A DNA stretch of 64,000 nucleotides, from the NCBI RefSeq assembly GCF_013415115.1, contig NZ_JACCDD010000002.1, positions 1 through 64,000 of the forward strand. Reading direction: 5' to 3'. Source of the DNA: Vreelandella zhaodongensis. Lineage in GTDB: Bacteria; Pseudomonadota; Gammaproteobacteria; Pseudomonadales; Halomonadaceae. A program made the translations under genes and the position numbers. Positions within the stretch are counted from its first letter, which is position 1; every line of letters begins with the position of its first letter. Of this stretch, positions 1 through 9,648 are shown one piece after another. The notes below the pieces were generated by a model, which saw only the letters and a list, made by a program, of their open reading frames with translations, had not been told where the DNA came from and made no database searches.

Positions 1-135
1 AGTGAGTGAAGCGAGTGCGTTAAGAAAGCGAGATAACGTTGCTTTCTTTTAAACTCTCTTAACTTCCTGACAAACCGAAGGTTTTTACCTTCAATCACCG
101 CTGGTAACGCTGTGCGTCCCCAGCAGCGGATGCGT

Positions 136-180
136 ACTTTACGGATTCGCTGCCGTCTTGGCAAGCACTTTATATAAAAA
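136..180 (-). promoter_or_regulatory. rRNA-operon-type promoter directed out of the left edge
   Basis: On the minus strand there is a -35 box TTGCCA (159-164), a 17-nt spacer and a -10 box TAAAGT (136-141). A run of A/T bases (168-186) lies just upstream, like an UP element, and the region downstream of the -10 is GC-rich. This architecture is typical of strong rRNA P1 promoters. The rRNA genes themselves would lie left of base 1 and are not visible, so the assignment is inference. Bases 1-135 would be the rRNA leader; I see no gene in them. Confidence 0.5.
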
Positions 181-182
181 AG

Positions 183-1070
183 TTAACTTTTAGGCGTCGC
201 TTTGCGCATCACAGCCAAAACAGGGCCTGAGCACACATAAGCACCAAAAAGCAGCAGCAGCATTACAGACGGCTCAACAGAGATCATCACGAACCCCAAC
301 ACCACCGCCAAAAGTACGACAAAAGGCACGGGTTTCTTAAAGTCGAGATCCTTAAAGCTGTAATAACGAATATTACTGACCATGAGCACACCCGCAGCAG
401 CCACGACAAACAACATGAGGAGCTTAAAACCCAGGGCGTCTGCATCGAAGCTATGGAACGTCCACACGCTGGCGGCGACTAAGGCTGCTGCAGAGGGGCT
501 AGGCAGACCGATAAACCACTTCTTATCAACACTACCAATCTGCACATTGAAGCGTGCTAGGCGCAGCGCCGCACAGGCCACATAAAGAAATGCCACAACC
601 CAGCCAGTTTTACCAATATCTTGCAAAATCCAGGTAAAGGCCACTAGAGCCGGCGCCATCCCAAACGAAATCATATCAGCAAGGCTATCGTACTCAGCCC
701 CAAACGCACTTTGCGTATTGGTCATACGGGCAACACGACCATCAAGGCCATCGAGCACCATGGCAATAAAAATAGCGACTGCCGCAGAGGTAAACTCACC
801 ATTAATACCAGCCACCACCGCGAAAAAACCTGAGAACAGCGCTGACGTCGTAAACAGGTTCGGCAACAGGTAAATACCTTTGCGACGAACTTTTTTACCA
901 TCCTCAACGGCTTCCTCAACCACTTCAGTCTCACGCAGGAAAACGGTCGCGAGGTCTTCGTTGCTTACGCTATTTTGGCTCCCCTCGTCGTTGTCTTCCG
1001 CTTTCTGGCCTTCTGGAGACGCTGACTGCGGGGTCTGTTTGCGCTCTTGATCGCGAGCATCCTGGGTCAT
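183..1070 (-). CDS. pssA: CDP-diacylglycerol--serine O-phosphatidyltransferase
   Basis: Makes phosphatidylserine from CDP-diacylglycerol and L-serine, the committed step to phosphatidylethanolamine, in the inner membrane. The 295-residue protein has the full CDP-alcohol phosphotransferase signature DGx2ARx8Gx3Dx3D: D110, G111, A114, R115, G124, D128 and D132. Several hydrophobic helices surround and follow it (about 65-285). The first ~55 residues are a hydrophilic acidic extension, common in halophile versions. The start at 1070 has GGATG about 7 nt upstream; an ATG three codons earlier has no ribosome site. Its place downstream of ilvC in the same direction matches the ilvBNC-pssA order of pseudomonads. 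This is the multi-pass PssA type, not the E. coli peripheral enzyme. Confidence 0.93.
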   Translation of the reverse strand: MTQDARDQERKQTPQSASPEGQKAEDNDEGSQNSVSNEDLATVFLRETEVVEEAVEDGKKVRRKGIYLLPNLFTTSALFSGFFAVVAGINGEFTSAAVAIFIAMVLDGLDGRVARMTNTQSAFGAEYDSLADMISFGMAPALVAFTWILQDIGKTGWVVAFLYVACAALRLARFNVQIGSVDKKWFIGLPSPSAAALVAASVWTFHSFDADALGFKLLMLFVVAAAGVLMVSNIRYYSFKDLDFKKPVPFVVLLAVVLGFVMISVEPSVMLLLLFGAYVCSGPVLAVMRKATPKS

Positions 1071-1172
1071 AAATATCATCCGTTTGAAGTGAGGTCACAA
1101 GAGAAGTGATCTTCTTTCATTTTACACGGTGGGACTCACTCAGCCAGCCAATTGCAACATACAGTAGTAAAC

Positions 1173-1204
1173 GCCTCGGGGCGCGACAATGCGCGCCCCG
1201 AGGC
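1173..1204 (-). terminator. GC-rich hairpin after ilvC
   Basis: A perfect 13-bp stem (GCCTCGGGGCGCG and its complement) with a short loop lies about 30 nt past the ilvC stop. On the minus strand it is followed only by GTTTACT, a weak U tract. It may terminate ilvC or partly separate it from pssA, which follows in the same direction. Confidence 0.6.
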
Positions 1205-1233
1205 TCTAGCGAATACACTCGCCTGTTAACCAC

Positions 1234-2289
<1,056 letters not shown>

Positions 2290-2396
2290 TTATATAGGGA
2301 TAGTTTATATATGTCGTATCAGCGTTGATGGCCACCTGTGCCGTCTTTTGCAGCACTGGGCTTTGGCGTTGAGATCACTGTACGCCACTGCCACCA

Positions 2397-2420
2397 TTGC
2401 GTAAAACGCTATATTTGCAA
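2397..2420. promoter_or_regulatory. Candidate IlvY operator in the ilvC/ilvY intergenic region
   Basis: The 217-bp region between the divergent starts of ilvC and ilvY holds TTGC-N16-GCAA, and inside it the small palindrome GCGT-AAA-ACGC. LysR regulators bind such dyads between themselves and the divergent target. The exact IlvY consensus cannot be verified here. The AT-rich stretch at 2290-2316 probably carries the ilvC core promoter. Confidence 0.3.
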
Positions 2421-2467
2421 CATACTATTTCTAATTATGAAACACTGACCTTAACATTGGGCTTTCT

Positions 2468-3355
2468 ATGGATTTTCGCTTATTAAAGCATGTGGTGACG
2501 CTGGCCGAGACGCTGCATTTTGGCCGCGCCAGCGAGCTTTGTCATATCAGCCCTTCCACATTAAGCCGTTCAATTCAACAGGTTGAGGCCGAGTTAGGCA
2601 CACGGCTGTTTGAGCGCGACAATCGCCACGTCACGCTAACCCCCCAAGGCTTAGCGTTTCAGCACTATGCAAAAGAGACGTTAGAACAGTGGGAAATGCA
2701 GAAACGGACACTGGCCGCCACGGTGGCGCAACTGCGCGGTGAAATAAGCATTTACTGCTCAGTAACTGCGAGCTATAGCTTTCTCTATGAACTATTAAGC
2801 GATGTACGCACCCGACACCCAGGTATCGAGCTAAAGCTGCATACCGGTGACCCCGCTGATGCCATGTCCCGGGTATTGGAAGGCGCAGACGATATGGCCA
2901 TTACCCCCCGCCCGCGGATTCCACCCAGCGCACTGGCCTTTAAATCACTTACCCGCTCGCCGCTGCTGTTTATTGCTCCTACAGAAGCCCACGACTGGCT
3001 GCCAAGTCAGCCAGAAAGCTCAACGGCCGAGCAGTGGCGTGATGTCCCGATGATTCTCTCAGAGGCAGGGCTGTCTAGGGAGTACGCCAATACGTGGTTT
3101 AAAGCGATGGGCATTACACCGCGCATTTATGCCCAAGTGGCCGGACACGAAGCAATTGTAAGTATGGTGGGGCTGGGGTTTGGCGTGGGCGTAGTACCAA
3201 AAATTGTGCTAGATAACAGCCCTCTGGCCGAACGCGTGCAAGTGCTCAACGTTAAACCTGAGCTCCCCCACTACGATGTCGGGCTTTGCGTGCTTAACCG
3301 ACGTCTCAAAAACCCGATGATTGACGCCTTCTGGGCTACCGTGACGCCGCGTTAA
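2468..3355 (+). CDS. ilvY: LysR-type regulator, IlvY
   Basis: 295-residue LysR-family protein. An N-terminal winged helix-turn-helix (about 1-60; MDFRLLKHVVTLAETLHFGR and then SPSTLSRSIQQVEAELGTRL) is followed by a periplasmic-binding-protein-like effector domain (about 90-290). Its divergent position against ilvC gives the name: in E. coli IlvY senses acetolactate or acetohydroxybutyrate and induces ilvC. Here the gene sits between ilvN and ilvC, so ilvC is separated from the ilvBN transcription unit. The start is supported by the typical LysR N-terminus; the ribosome site upstream (TTGGGC) is poor. Confidence 0.88.
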   Translation: MDFRLLKHVVTLAETLHFGRASELCHISPSTLSRSIQQVEAELGTRLFERDNRHVTLTPQGLAFQHYAKETLEQWEMQKRTLAATVAQLRGEISIYCSVTASYSFLYELLSDVRTRHPGIELKLHTGDPADAMSRVLEGADDMAITPRPRIPPSALAFKSLTRSPLLFIAPTEAHDWLPSQPESSTAEQWRDVPMILSEAGLSREYANTWFKAMGITPRIYAQVAGHEAIVSMVGLGFGVGVVPKIVLDNSPLAERVQVLNVKPELPHYDVGLCVLNRRLKNPMIDAFWATVTPR

Positions 3356-3375
3356 CGTGCATTAAAAAAACGCCA

Positions 3376-3412
3376 TAAAAAAAAGCCGTCCTAGTTAAGG
3401 ACGGCTTTCTCA
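3376..3412. terminator. Bidirectional terminator between ilvY and ilvN
   Basis: A stem AAAGCCGTCC / GGACGGCTTT with an 8-nt loop lies between the converging ends of ilvY and ilvN. On the minus strand it is followed by a long U run (plus-strand A run 3377-3384), giving a strong terminator for ilvBN. On the plus strand the U tract is shorter (CTTTCT). Confidence 0.85.
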
Positions 3413-3443
3413 GTAGTTTTTCAACGACTTAAGCACGCTTCGC

Positions 3444-3935
3444 TTACAACGACAGTACTTTGTCGCCGCGAGCGATACCGGACACCCCGGTACGCGCCAC
3501 TTCAAGAATGCCTACCGGCGCCATGGCCTGCAGAAATGCATCCAGCTTAGAGGCGTCACCGGTAATCTGTACGGTGTAGAGGCTTGGCGTTACGTCGACA
3601 ATCTGCGCTCGGAAAATATCCACCGTGCGCTTCACTTCATCGCGGGCAGCACCTAGCGCTTTTACTTTCACCAGCATCAGTTCACGCTCAATGTGGTTAC
3701 CTTCCGTCAGGTCGACCAGCTTCACCACATCAATCAGTTTATTAAGGTGCTTGGTGATTTGCTCAATCACCCGGTCATCACCCACGGTGGTCACCGTCAG
3801 ACGTGACAGCGACGGATCTTCAGTCGGTGCAACATTAAGCGTTTCAATGTTGAAGTTACGCTGGGAGAACAGCCCGACCACACGTGACAGCGCACCCGGT
3901 TCGTTTTCCATCAGAATCGAGATGATATGACGCAT
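3444..3935 (-). CDS. ilvN: Acetolactate synthase small (regulatory) subunit
   Basis: 163-residue regulatory subunit of acetohydroxyacid synthase. It stimulates the large subunit and normally gives valine feedback inhibition. The N-terminal ACT domain (about 4-76, HIISILMENEPGALSRVVGL) and the C-terminal subunit domain (about 85-160) are complete, as in the IlvH/IlvN family. The start codon shares one base with the ilvB stop (TGATG), so the two are translationally coupled and made as a pair. Which AHAS isozyme type this is cannot be decided from the sequence alone. Confidence 0.95.
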   Translation of the reverse strand: MRHIISILMENEPGALSRVVGLFSQRNFNIETLNVAPTEDPSLSRLTVTTVGDDRVIEQITKHLNKLIDVVKLVDLTEGNHIERELMLVKVKALGAARDEVKRTVDIFRAQIVDVTPSLYTVQITGDASKLDAFLQAMAPVGILEVARTGVSGIARGDKVLSL

Positions 3936-5659
3936 CAGGTACGCTCCGTTTTAGACAGCAGCATGTCGCGCATGGCACCCAGCGGCACCTGCATCGGGTA
4001 GACGTGCTCAAAGGGATCCACCTTCACATCAAGGAATACCAGCTCATGCTTGTTGGCAAAGGCGCGCTCTAGCGCCGGCTCCAACTCATCAAGGGTATTC
4101 ACAGTGATCGCGGTAAATCCGTAAGCCTCAATTAGCATGTGAAAGTCCGGCAGCGACTCCATGTAGGAGTGCGCATGGCGGGATTTGTAGTTCAAATCCT
4201 GCCACTGCCGCACCATGCCAAGCGATGCATTGTTGAGATTTACAATCTTGACGCCCACGCCATACTGCTTACAGGTAGAGAGCTCCTGCATCATCATCTG
4301 GAAGCTACCTTCCCCCGTCACGCACACCACGTCGTCATCCGGGAAGTTCTGCTTGATACCCATTGCAGCCGGGAAGCCAAAGCCCATGGTGCCCAAACCA
4401 CCGGATGTAATCAGACGGTTAGGCTTATCGAACTTGTAGTACTGGGCAGCAAACATCTGGTGCTGGCCAACATCTGTCGTCACGTAGGCTTCACCGCGCG
4501 TAACACGGCATAGCGCTTCGACCACTTCCTGAGGCTTCAACACTTCGCCTGGTTTAGACGGCTCGTATAGCTTGCCTTCACGCTCGGCACGCCAGCCGTC
4601 AATCTTTTGCCACCACTCAGTCAGCGCTTCAGGCTGCGAAATTGACTGGCCTTGAACCAGGCTGATCATTTCATTGATAACGCTAGACGCTGGTCCAACG
4701 ATGGGCACATCTGCACGCACGGTTTTAGAGACCGAACTTGGGTCTACATCCACGTGAATGATTTTTGCCGTGGGGCAGAACTTCGACGTGTTGTTGGTTA
4801 CCCGGTCATCAAAACGCGCGCCAATGGCGATAATCAAATCCGCATGGTGCATGGCCATATTAGATTCATACGAGCCGTGCATACCCAGCCAACCCAGGCA
4901 CTGCCGATCACTTTGCGGATAGGAGCCAATGCCCATCAGCGTTGTGGTAATGGGGAAGCCGAGCTGTTTGACCAAATCGGTCAACCCTTCGCTTGCCTTG
5001 CCAGTTACCACGCCACCACCGGTATAGAACACCGGACGCTTGGCTTTTAACATCATCTCAACGGCTTTTTTAATTTGACCGGTATGCCCCCGAGTTACCG
5101 GGTTATAGGAGCGCATCTTGACCTTTTTCGGGTAGATGTACTCATAACGCTCGGTCGGTGCCGTCATATCTTTAGGGATATCGACGACTACCGGACCTGG
5201 GCGACCAGTCGCCGCGAGATAGAAGGCTTTTTTCAGCACTTCTGGAATCTCAGACGGATGCCGAATTGAGAAGCTGTGCTTCACGATGGGGCGAGTCACA
5301 CCGATAATATCGGTTTCCTGGAAGGCGTCGTCACCAATCAGGTGGCTCATTACCTGACCGCACAGCACGACCATGGGAATGGAATCCATATAGGCCGTTG
5401 CAATGCCAGTAACCGCGTTAGTAGCCCCAGGGCCTGATGTAACAAGCACACACCCTGGTTTGCCTGAAGCACGGGCATAGCCGTCTGCTGCATGAGTTGC
5501 GGCCTGTTCGTGACGCACGAGAATGTGCTTCACTTTGTCCTGACGGAACAGCGCATCGTAAATATGCAGCGCCGCGCCACCGGGATAACCATAAATGTAC
5601 TCAACGCCCTCATCTTGCAAGAAGCGGGCGATCATATCTGCGCCGGAAAGCAGTTCCAC
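3935..5659 (-). CDS. ilvB: Acetolactate synthase large (catalytic) subunit
   Basis: 574-residue thiamine-diphosphate and FAD enzyme that condenses two pyruvates, or pyruvate with 2-oxobutyrate, at the entry to branched-chain amino acid synthesis. Visible features: the catalytic glutamate in RHEQAATHAADGYARASG, the central FAD-binding domain (GIGSYPQSDRQCLGWLGMHG), and the ThDP motif beginning GEGSFQMMMQEL and ending NN. I choose a GTG start at 5659: GGGGAG lies 7 nt upstream and the protein then begins VELLSGADMIARF, matching the family. The frame stays open for 34 more codons upstream through the hairpin-rich leader, but that part has no homology-like character. Coupled to ilvN by a 1-nt overlap. 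Confidence 0.95.
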   Translation of the reverse strand: MELLSGADMIARFLQDEGVEYIYGYPGGAALHIYDALFRQDKVKHILVRHEQAATHAADGYARASGKPGCVLVTSGPGATNAVTGIATAYMDSIPMVVLCGQVMSHLIGDDAFQETDIIGVTRPIVKHSFSIRHPSEIPEVLKKAFYLAATGRPGPVVVDIPKDMTAPTERYEYIYPKKVKMRSYNPVTRGHTGQIKKAVEMMLKAKRPVFYTGGGVVTGKASEGLTDLVKQLGFPITTTLMGIGSYPQSDRQCLGWLGMHGSYESNMAMHHADLIIAIGARFDDRVTNNTSKFCPTAKIIHVDVDPSSVSKTVRADVPIVGPASSVINEMISLVQGQSISQPEALTEWWQKIDGWRAEREGKLYEPSKPGEVLKPQEVVEALCRVTRGEAYVTTDVGQHQMFAAQYYKFDKPNRLITSGGLGTMGFGFPAAMGIKQNFPDDDVVCVTGEGSFQMMMQELSTCKQYGVGVKIVNLNNASLGMVRQWQDLNYKSRHAHSYMESLPDFHMLIEAYGFTAITVNTLDELEPALERAFANKHELVFLDVKVDPFEHVYPMQVPLGAMRDMLLSKTERT

Positions 5660-5990
5660 TGTGTTTCTCCCCTGGAGGTCTCGAGTGCGATCCGCAGGAC
5701 ATCCTGCGGTGTCGAGTGCGGCGGTATGCCGCTGCCGGCCCATGCCGGCACCTGATGCCAAACCCTGGCATATGGCCCGGTTAGGGCCTGCACTCTCATC
5801 GGAAGCACTGGCATATTATGCAATACACCAGCGTCTCCCTTACACGACGGTTTGCCGTGTCGGGGCGTTGGCCAGGTCGGGCGGTTAGCCCAAGCCCGGA
5901 AGTCCTTCGGCGGGTAAAGGCTTTCGCCTACCCTTCGCGCGGGGATTAGGGGTTGCCCGTTGGTTCCGCGCCCGCAAATCAGGAACCCAC
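5660..5990 (-). promoter_or_regulatory. Structured ilvB leader with an array of about ten hairpins
   Basis: The ~330 nt before the ilvB GTG hold consecutive inverted repeats (plus coordinates): 5692-5709 (8-bp stem), 5718-5732, 5733-5750 (7 bp), 5756-5770, 5774-5788, 5807-5832, 5842-5860, 5878-5898, 5912-5933 (GAAA-type tetraloop on the minus strand) and 5937-5971 (6 bp closing a larger loop). Read on the minus strand, two stems (5774-5788 and 5878-5898) close the same loop, TAACC, and 5718-5732 closes ATACC. A 9-bp direct repeat (TCGAGTGCG at 5681 and 5712) flanks the last stem. No peptide rich in Ile, Val or Leu and no U-run terminator is evident, so it is not a classical attenuator. Candidate structured RNAs upstream of ilvB have been described in marine gammaproteobacteria (ilvB-OMG and similar motifs); identity with one of them is possible but untested. 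Confidence 0.65.
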
Positions 5991-5991
5991 A

Positions 5992-6020
5992 AGATTCCAT
6001 TAGCGCCCTCAGCCTGTCAA
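5992..6020 (-). promoter_or_regulatory. ilvB: Probable ilvB promoter
   Basis: A perfect -35 box TTGACA (6015-6020, minus strand) is followed after 17 nt by GAATCT (5992-5997), a weak -10. Transcription would start about 5985, just before the hairpin array. Confidence 0.45.
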
Positions 6021-6065
6021 CCTCCGATCAAGACAAACGCAACAAACGTCGTAGGAAGCCATTAA

Positions 6066-6103
6066 AAAAGCCCCACTAGCAGAGCTAGCGGGGCTTTTGC
6101 CCT
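6066..6103. terminator. Terminator after clpB
   Basis: A stem AAAAGCCCC-(A)-CTAGC / GCTAG-C-GGGGCTTTT lies about 40 nt past the clpB stop. It is flanked by A and T runs, so it can work in both directions. Confidence 0.85.
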
Positions 6104-6141
6104 ATTTGATTGCGCGGCCTTGTTGATTAGCCACGCGTAGA

Positions 6142-8736
6142 TTATTCAAACACCAGTTTGCCTTCACTTGCGCTAATATGAATGGTGTCGCCTGGGGCAT
6201 ACTTGCCCGCCAGCAGATCTTGGGCCAATGGGTTCTCGATGCGGCTTTGGATTGCCCGCTTCAGCGGCCTCGCACCGTACACCGGATCGAACCCGACCAC
6301 CGCCAGCTGGGCCATCGCGTCATCGCTGATCGCAAGGCTCAGGTCATGCTCAGCTAAGCGAACTTTCAAACGCTCTAACTGAATACCGGCAATCGCCTGA
6401 ATTTGCTCTTGGCCAAGGGCGTGGAACACCACCACCTCATCAATGCGGTTAATCAATTCAGGGCGGAAATGGTTACCCACCACTTCCATTACCGCATTCT
6501 TCATCAGCTCGTAATCACTATCTTGGTCACCACTAGCGTCACCGCCCATGCGCTGGATAATGTCCGACCCCATGTTAGAGGTCATCACAATCACTGTATT
6601 GCGGAAATCGACTGTGCGGCCTTGACCATCGGTTAAGCGACCATCCTCCAGCACTTGCAGTAGGATATTGAACACATCCGGATGCGCTTTTTCCACTTCG
6701 TCCAGCAATAGCACTGAGTAGGGTTTACGACGCACCGCTTCAGTTAAGTAGCCACCCTCTTCATAACCTACATAGCCTGGGGGCGCACCAATCAAGCGAG
6801 CCACGGAGTGCTTCTCCATAAACTCCGACATGTCGATCCGCACCATTGCCTCTTCGGTATCGAACAAGAAGTTAGCCAGCGACTTACATAGCTCTGTTTT
6901 ACCCACCCCGGTTGGGCCGAGGAACAGGAACGAGCCGTTGGGTCGATTGGGGTCAGACAGCCCTGCCCGCGAGCGGCGCACGGCGTTCGCCACTGCCTCT
7001 ACCGCCTCATGCTGACCAATCACTCGCTCATGCAACGCCTCTTCCATGCGCAGCAGCTTATCCCGTTCGCCTTCCAACATTTTGGAGACCGGAATACCTG
7101 TCCAGCGGGAAACCACCTCGGCAATCTCTTCTTCGGTAACGTTTGAGCGCAGCAGCTGGTGGCTGGCAGTATCGGCCTCACCTTCTCCCGCCTCACTGAT
7201 TTTCTTCTCAAGCGCCGGAATTTTGCCGTACTGAATTTCCGACATACGCCCTAAATCGCCCTGACGGCGCGCCTGTTCAAGGTCAATGCGCGCCTGCTCA
7301 AGCTCCGCTTTAAACTGGGCCGCGCCTTGAATACTGGCTTTTTCGGCTTTCCAGATTTCATCCAAGTCAGCGTATTCACGCTCTAACTCGTGGATCTGAT
7401 TATTCAGCGCTTCAAGGCGTTTCTTAGTGGCTTCGTCAGTCTCTTTCTTAAGCGCTTCGCGCTCCATTTTCAGCTGGATTAGGCGGCGATCCAGCCGATC
7501 CATCTCTTCAGGCTTAGAGTCCAGCTCCATGCGGATCCGGGACGCCGCCTCATCGATCAGGTCGATCGCTTTATCCGGCAGCTGCCGATCAGTGATGTAG
7601 CGGGTAGAGAGCTTGGCCGCCGCGATAATCGCTGAATCGGTAATATCCACGCCATGATGGACTTCGTAACGCTCTTTTAAGCCACGCAGAATGGCCACCG
7701 TATCCTCTTCGGAGGGCTCATCGACCAACACCTTCTGGAAGCGGCGCTCCAGCGCGGCATCTTTTTCGATGTATTTACGGTACTCATCCAGCGTGGTCGC
7801 CCCCACGCAGTGCAGCTCGCCACGCGCCAGCGCAGGCTTAAGCATATTGCCCGCATCCATTGCGCCTTCGGCCTTACCCGCGCCCACCATGGTGTGCAGC
7901 TCATCGATAAACAGGATGACCCGCCCCTCTTCCTGGGAAAGCTCTTTGAGCACGGCTTTCAGACGCTCTTCAAACTCACCACGGAATTTAGCACCCGCCA
8001 GCAGCGAGCCCATATCCAACGAGAGTACGCGCTTCTCTTTCAGCCCTTCGGGCACTTCGCCGTTAACAATACGCTGCGCCAGCCCTTCAACAATGGCGGT
8101 TTTACCCACCCCTGGTTCACCGATCAGTACCGGGTTATTTTTGGTGCGACGCTGCAGTACCTGAATTGTGCGGCGAATTTCATCGTCGCGGCCAATCACG
8201 GGATCCAGCTTGCCGTCTAACGCACGCTGGGTAAGATCCATGGTGTATTTATTCAGCGCTTCACGCTGATCTTCGGCATTGGGGTCATCGACCTTGGCTC
8301 CACCGCGCAAGCTGTTGATCGCGGCTTCCAGGCCTTTCCGGTTCAGCCCAGCCTCTTTCATCAGTTTGGTGATCGAACTGTTCATTTCCAGCGCAGCCAG
8401 GAGTACCAACTCACTGGCAATAAACTGATCACCACGCTTCTGCGCTTCTCGGTCAGTTAAGTTGAATAGTTTGATGAAGTCACGGGATGGCTGAACATCA
8501 CCGTCAAACTGGCTTACTTTGGGTAAGTCATCTAGCTGCTTCTGCAAGCCATCACGCAAGCGCGAGCTGCTTCCCTCGGCTTTTTCGACCAGGGCTTTGA
8601 TGCCAGTGTCTTTGGTATCGAGCAGCGCAAGCAGTAAGTGCGCAGGATCAAGCTGATTATGGCCGTGCCCAACCGCAAGAGATTGTGCCTCAGAAATAGC
8701 GGCCTGTAATTTGGCAGTAAATTTATCGAATCGCAT
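6142..8736 (-). CDS. clpB: ATP-dependent disaggregase ClpB (Hsp104 family)
   Basis: Hexameric AAA+ chaperone that, with DnaK, threads proteins out of cytoplasmic aggregates after heat or osmotic stress. The 864 residues match the family length. Order: N-terminal repeat domain (1-145), NBD1 with Walker [10 protein letters not shown] near 207 and Walker [10 protein letters not shown], the coiled-coil M domain (about 405-530), NBD2 with GPTGVGKTE near 607 and Walker [14 protein letters not shown], and a C-terminal small domain. The start has GGAG upstream (CCAGGAGGAACTCC region). A sigma-32-type promoter lies about 95-120 nt upstream. No internal ATG strong enough to specify a short ClpB was assigned. 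Confidence 0.97.
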   Translation of the reverse strand: MRFDKFTAKLQAAISEAQSLAVGHGHNQLDPAHLLLALLDTKDTGIKALVEKAEGSSSRLRDGLQKQLDDLPKVSQFDGDVQPSRDFIKLFNLTDREAQKRGDQFIASELVLLAALEMNSSITKLMKEAGLNRKGLEAAINSLRGGAKVDDPNAEDQREALNKYTMDLTQRALDGKLDPVIGRDDEIRRTIQVLQRRTKNNPVLIGEPGVGKTAIVEGLAQRIVNGEVPEGLKEKRVLSLDMGSLLAGAKFRGEFEERLKAVLKELSQEEGRVILFIDELHTMVGAGKAEGAMDAGNMLKPALARGELHCVGATTLDEYRKYIEKDAALERRFQKVLVDEPSEEDTVAILRGLKERYEVHHGVDITDSAIIAAAKLSTRYITDRQLPDKAIDLIDEAASRIRMELDSKPEEMDRLDRRLIQLKMEREALKKETDEATKKRLEALNNQIHELEREYADLDEIWKAEKASIQGAAQFKAELEQARIDLEQARRQGDLGRMSEIQYGKIPALEKKISEAGEGEADTASHQLLRSNVTEEEIAEVVSRWTGIPVSKMLEGERDKLLRMEEALHERVIGQHEAVEAVANAVRRSRAGLSDPNRPNGSFLFLGPTGVGKTELCKSLANFLFDTEEAMVRIDMSEFMEKHSVARLIGAPPGYVGYEEGGYLTEAVRRKPYSVLLLDEVEKAHPDVFNILLQVLEDGRLTDGQGRTVDFRNTVIVMTSNMGSDIIQRMGGDASGDQDSDYELMKNAVMEVVGNHFRPELINRIDEVVVFHALGQEQIQAIAGIQLERLKVRLAEHDLSLAISDDAMAQLAVVGFDPVYGARPLKRAIQSRIENPLAQDLLAGKYAPGDTIHISASEGKLVFE

Positions 8737-8828
8737 GGAGTTCCTCCTGGGGGGTGCCGTGCGTTTGGACCCACGGTGTTTCCCAATAACTTGTCTTTAA
8801 TGTGCTAAAAACGTTTAGCTTGACAAGT

Positions 8829-8857
8829 TAAATGGCGTCAGTTCCAGGCATTTCAAG
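8829..8857 (-). promoter_or_regulatory. clpB: Heat-shock (sigma-32) promoter of clpB
   Basis: The minus strand shows CTTGAAA (8851-8857), 13 nt, then CGCCATTTA (8829-8837). This is close to the sigma-32 consensus CTTGAAA-N13-15-CCCCATnT and is well placed for clpB. Confidence 0.65.
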
Positions 8858-8892
8858 AGGTGCGCATAACAAGCCCGAAGGAATAGCTCTGC

Positions 8893-9648
8893 TTAGTTGA
8901 TCCAGATCACACTTGCCATGCGTCCAGTGTTGCCATTATCACGGCGATAGGAGTAAAAGCGCGACTCGCAGGCGGTACAGAAGTGGCCACCGCTGATATG
9001 GTGGATCCCCAACGCTTCTAGACGAAAGCGCGCCAAGCGATAAAGATCCGCCATATAGTGACCAAGACGATAGGGGCTATGGTCAAACGCTTCAGCGGTC
9101 TCAGGGTGGACCGCAACAAACGCACCATAGACTTCTGGCCCGACCTCAAACTGAGCATTTGAAATAGCCGGCCCTAGCCATACCAAAATGTCGTCAGGAT
9201 CACAGTTCATCGCAGCGACGGTCGCTTCCAGCACGCCGCCCGCTAGCCCGCGCCAGCCTGCGTGGGCAACCGCCACCAGAGTGCCCTGACGGTTACAGAA
9301 CATTACCGGCAAGCAGTCTGCGGTTAACACCACACAGGCATAGTCGTTGCTGCTGGCAATCGCGGCATCGGCTTCCGGCGTATCGTCTTGGTACGCCTGC
9401 TGAACGCGTGCACCATGAGTTTGATTAAGCCACAGCAGCGGGCGATCGTCGCCAATTTCTTTATGCAGCAAACGCCGACACAGTGCGACGTGATCAGCAT
9501 TATCGCCTACGTGGCTCGCTGGATTGAAAGCTGCAAAATCATCTTGGCTCGGCCCTGTTTCCCGAGTGGTCACAAACGCCCGCACATTCGCGGGGGCTGG
9601 CCAGTCAGGTAACAGCAGCGTGGGCTTTAGATCAATCGCGTCGCTCAT
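8893..9648 (-). CDS. pgeF: Peptidoglycan editing factor / multicopper-oxidoreductase-like (YfiH, LACC1 family)
   Basis: 251-residue member of the YfiH/LACC1 family. E. coli YfiH was reported to remove misincorporated UDP-MurNAc-L-Ser; other members show purine nucleoside phosphorylase activity. The family's metal/active-site motifs are present: QTHGARV (near 80), TADCLPVMF (near 112) and AHAGWRGLAGG (near 130), supplying the conserved His-Cys-His set. The ATG overlaps the rluD stop by 4 nt (ATGA), so it is translated from the rluD message. This rluD-yfiH pairing is conserved in gammaproteobacteria, and yfiH-clpB order is as in E. coli. Confidence 0.92.
   Translation of the reverse strand: MSDAIDLKPTLLLPDWPAPANVRAFVTTRETGPSQDDFAAFNPASHVGDNADHVALCRRLLHKEIGDDRPLLWLNQTHGARVQQAYQDDTPEADAAIASSNDYACVVLTADCLPVMFCNRQGTLVAVAHAGWRGLAGGVLEATVAAMNCDPDDILVWLGPAISNAQFEVGPEVYGAFVAVHPETAEAFDHSPYRLGHYMADLYRLARFRLEALGIHHISGGHFCTACESRFYSYRRDNGNTGRMASVIWIN

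Noticed and set aside
5660..5761. N-terminal extension of ilvB by 34 codons
   Set aside because: The GTG at 5659 has a good ribosome site and matches the family N-terminus. The extension is encoded by hairpins.
5660..5990. RNase P RNA or another known housekeeping RNA in the ilvB leader
   Set aside because: The order of stems and the conserved cores (for example GGAAAGUCCGGGCU) do not match; there is no J3/J4-like core.
5632..6000. Open 122-codon frame on the minus strand through the ilvB leader
   Set aside because: It lies over the hairpin array, has no ribosome site and no family-like text, and overlaps the ilvB start in another frame. Open frames are expected in such GC-rich DNA.
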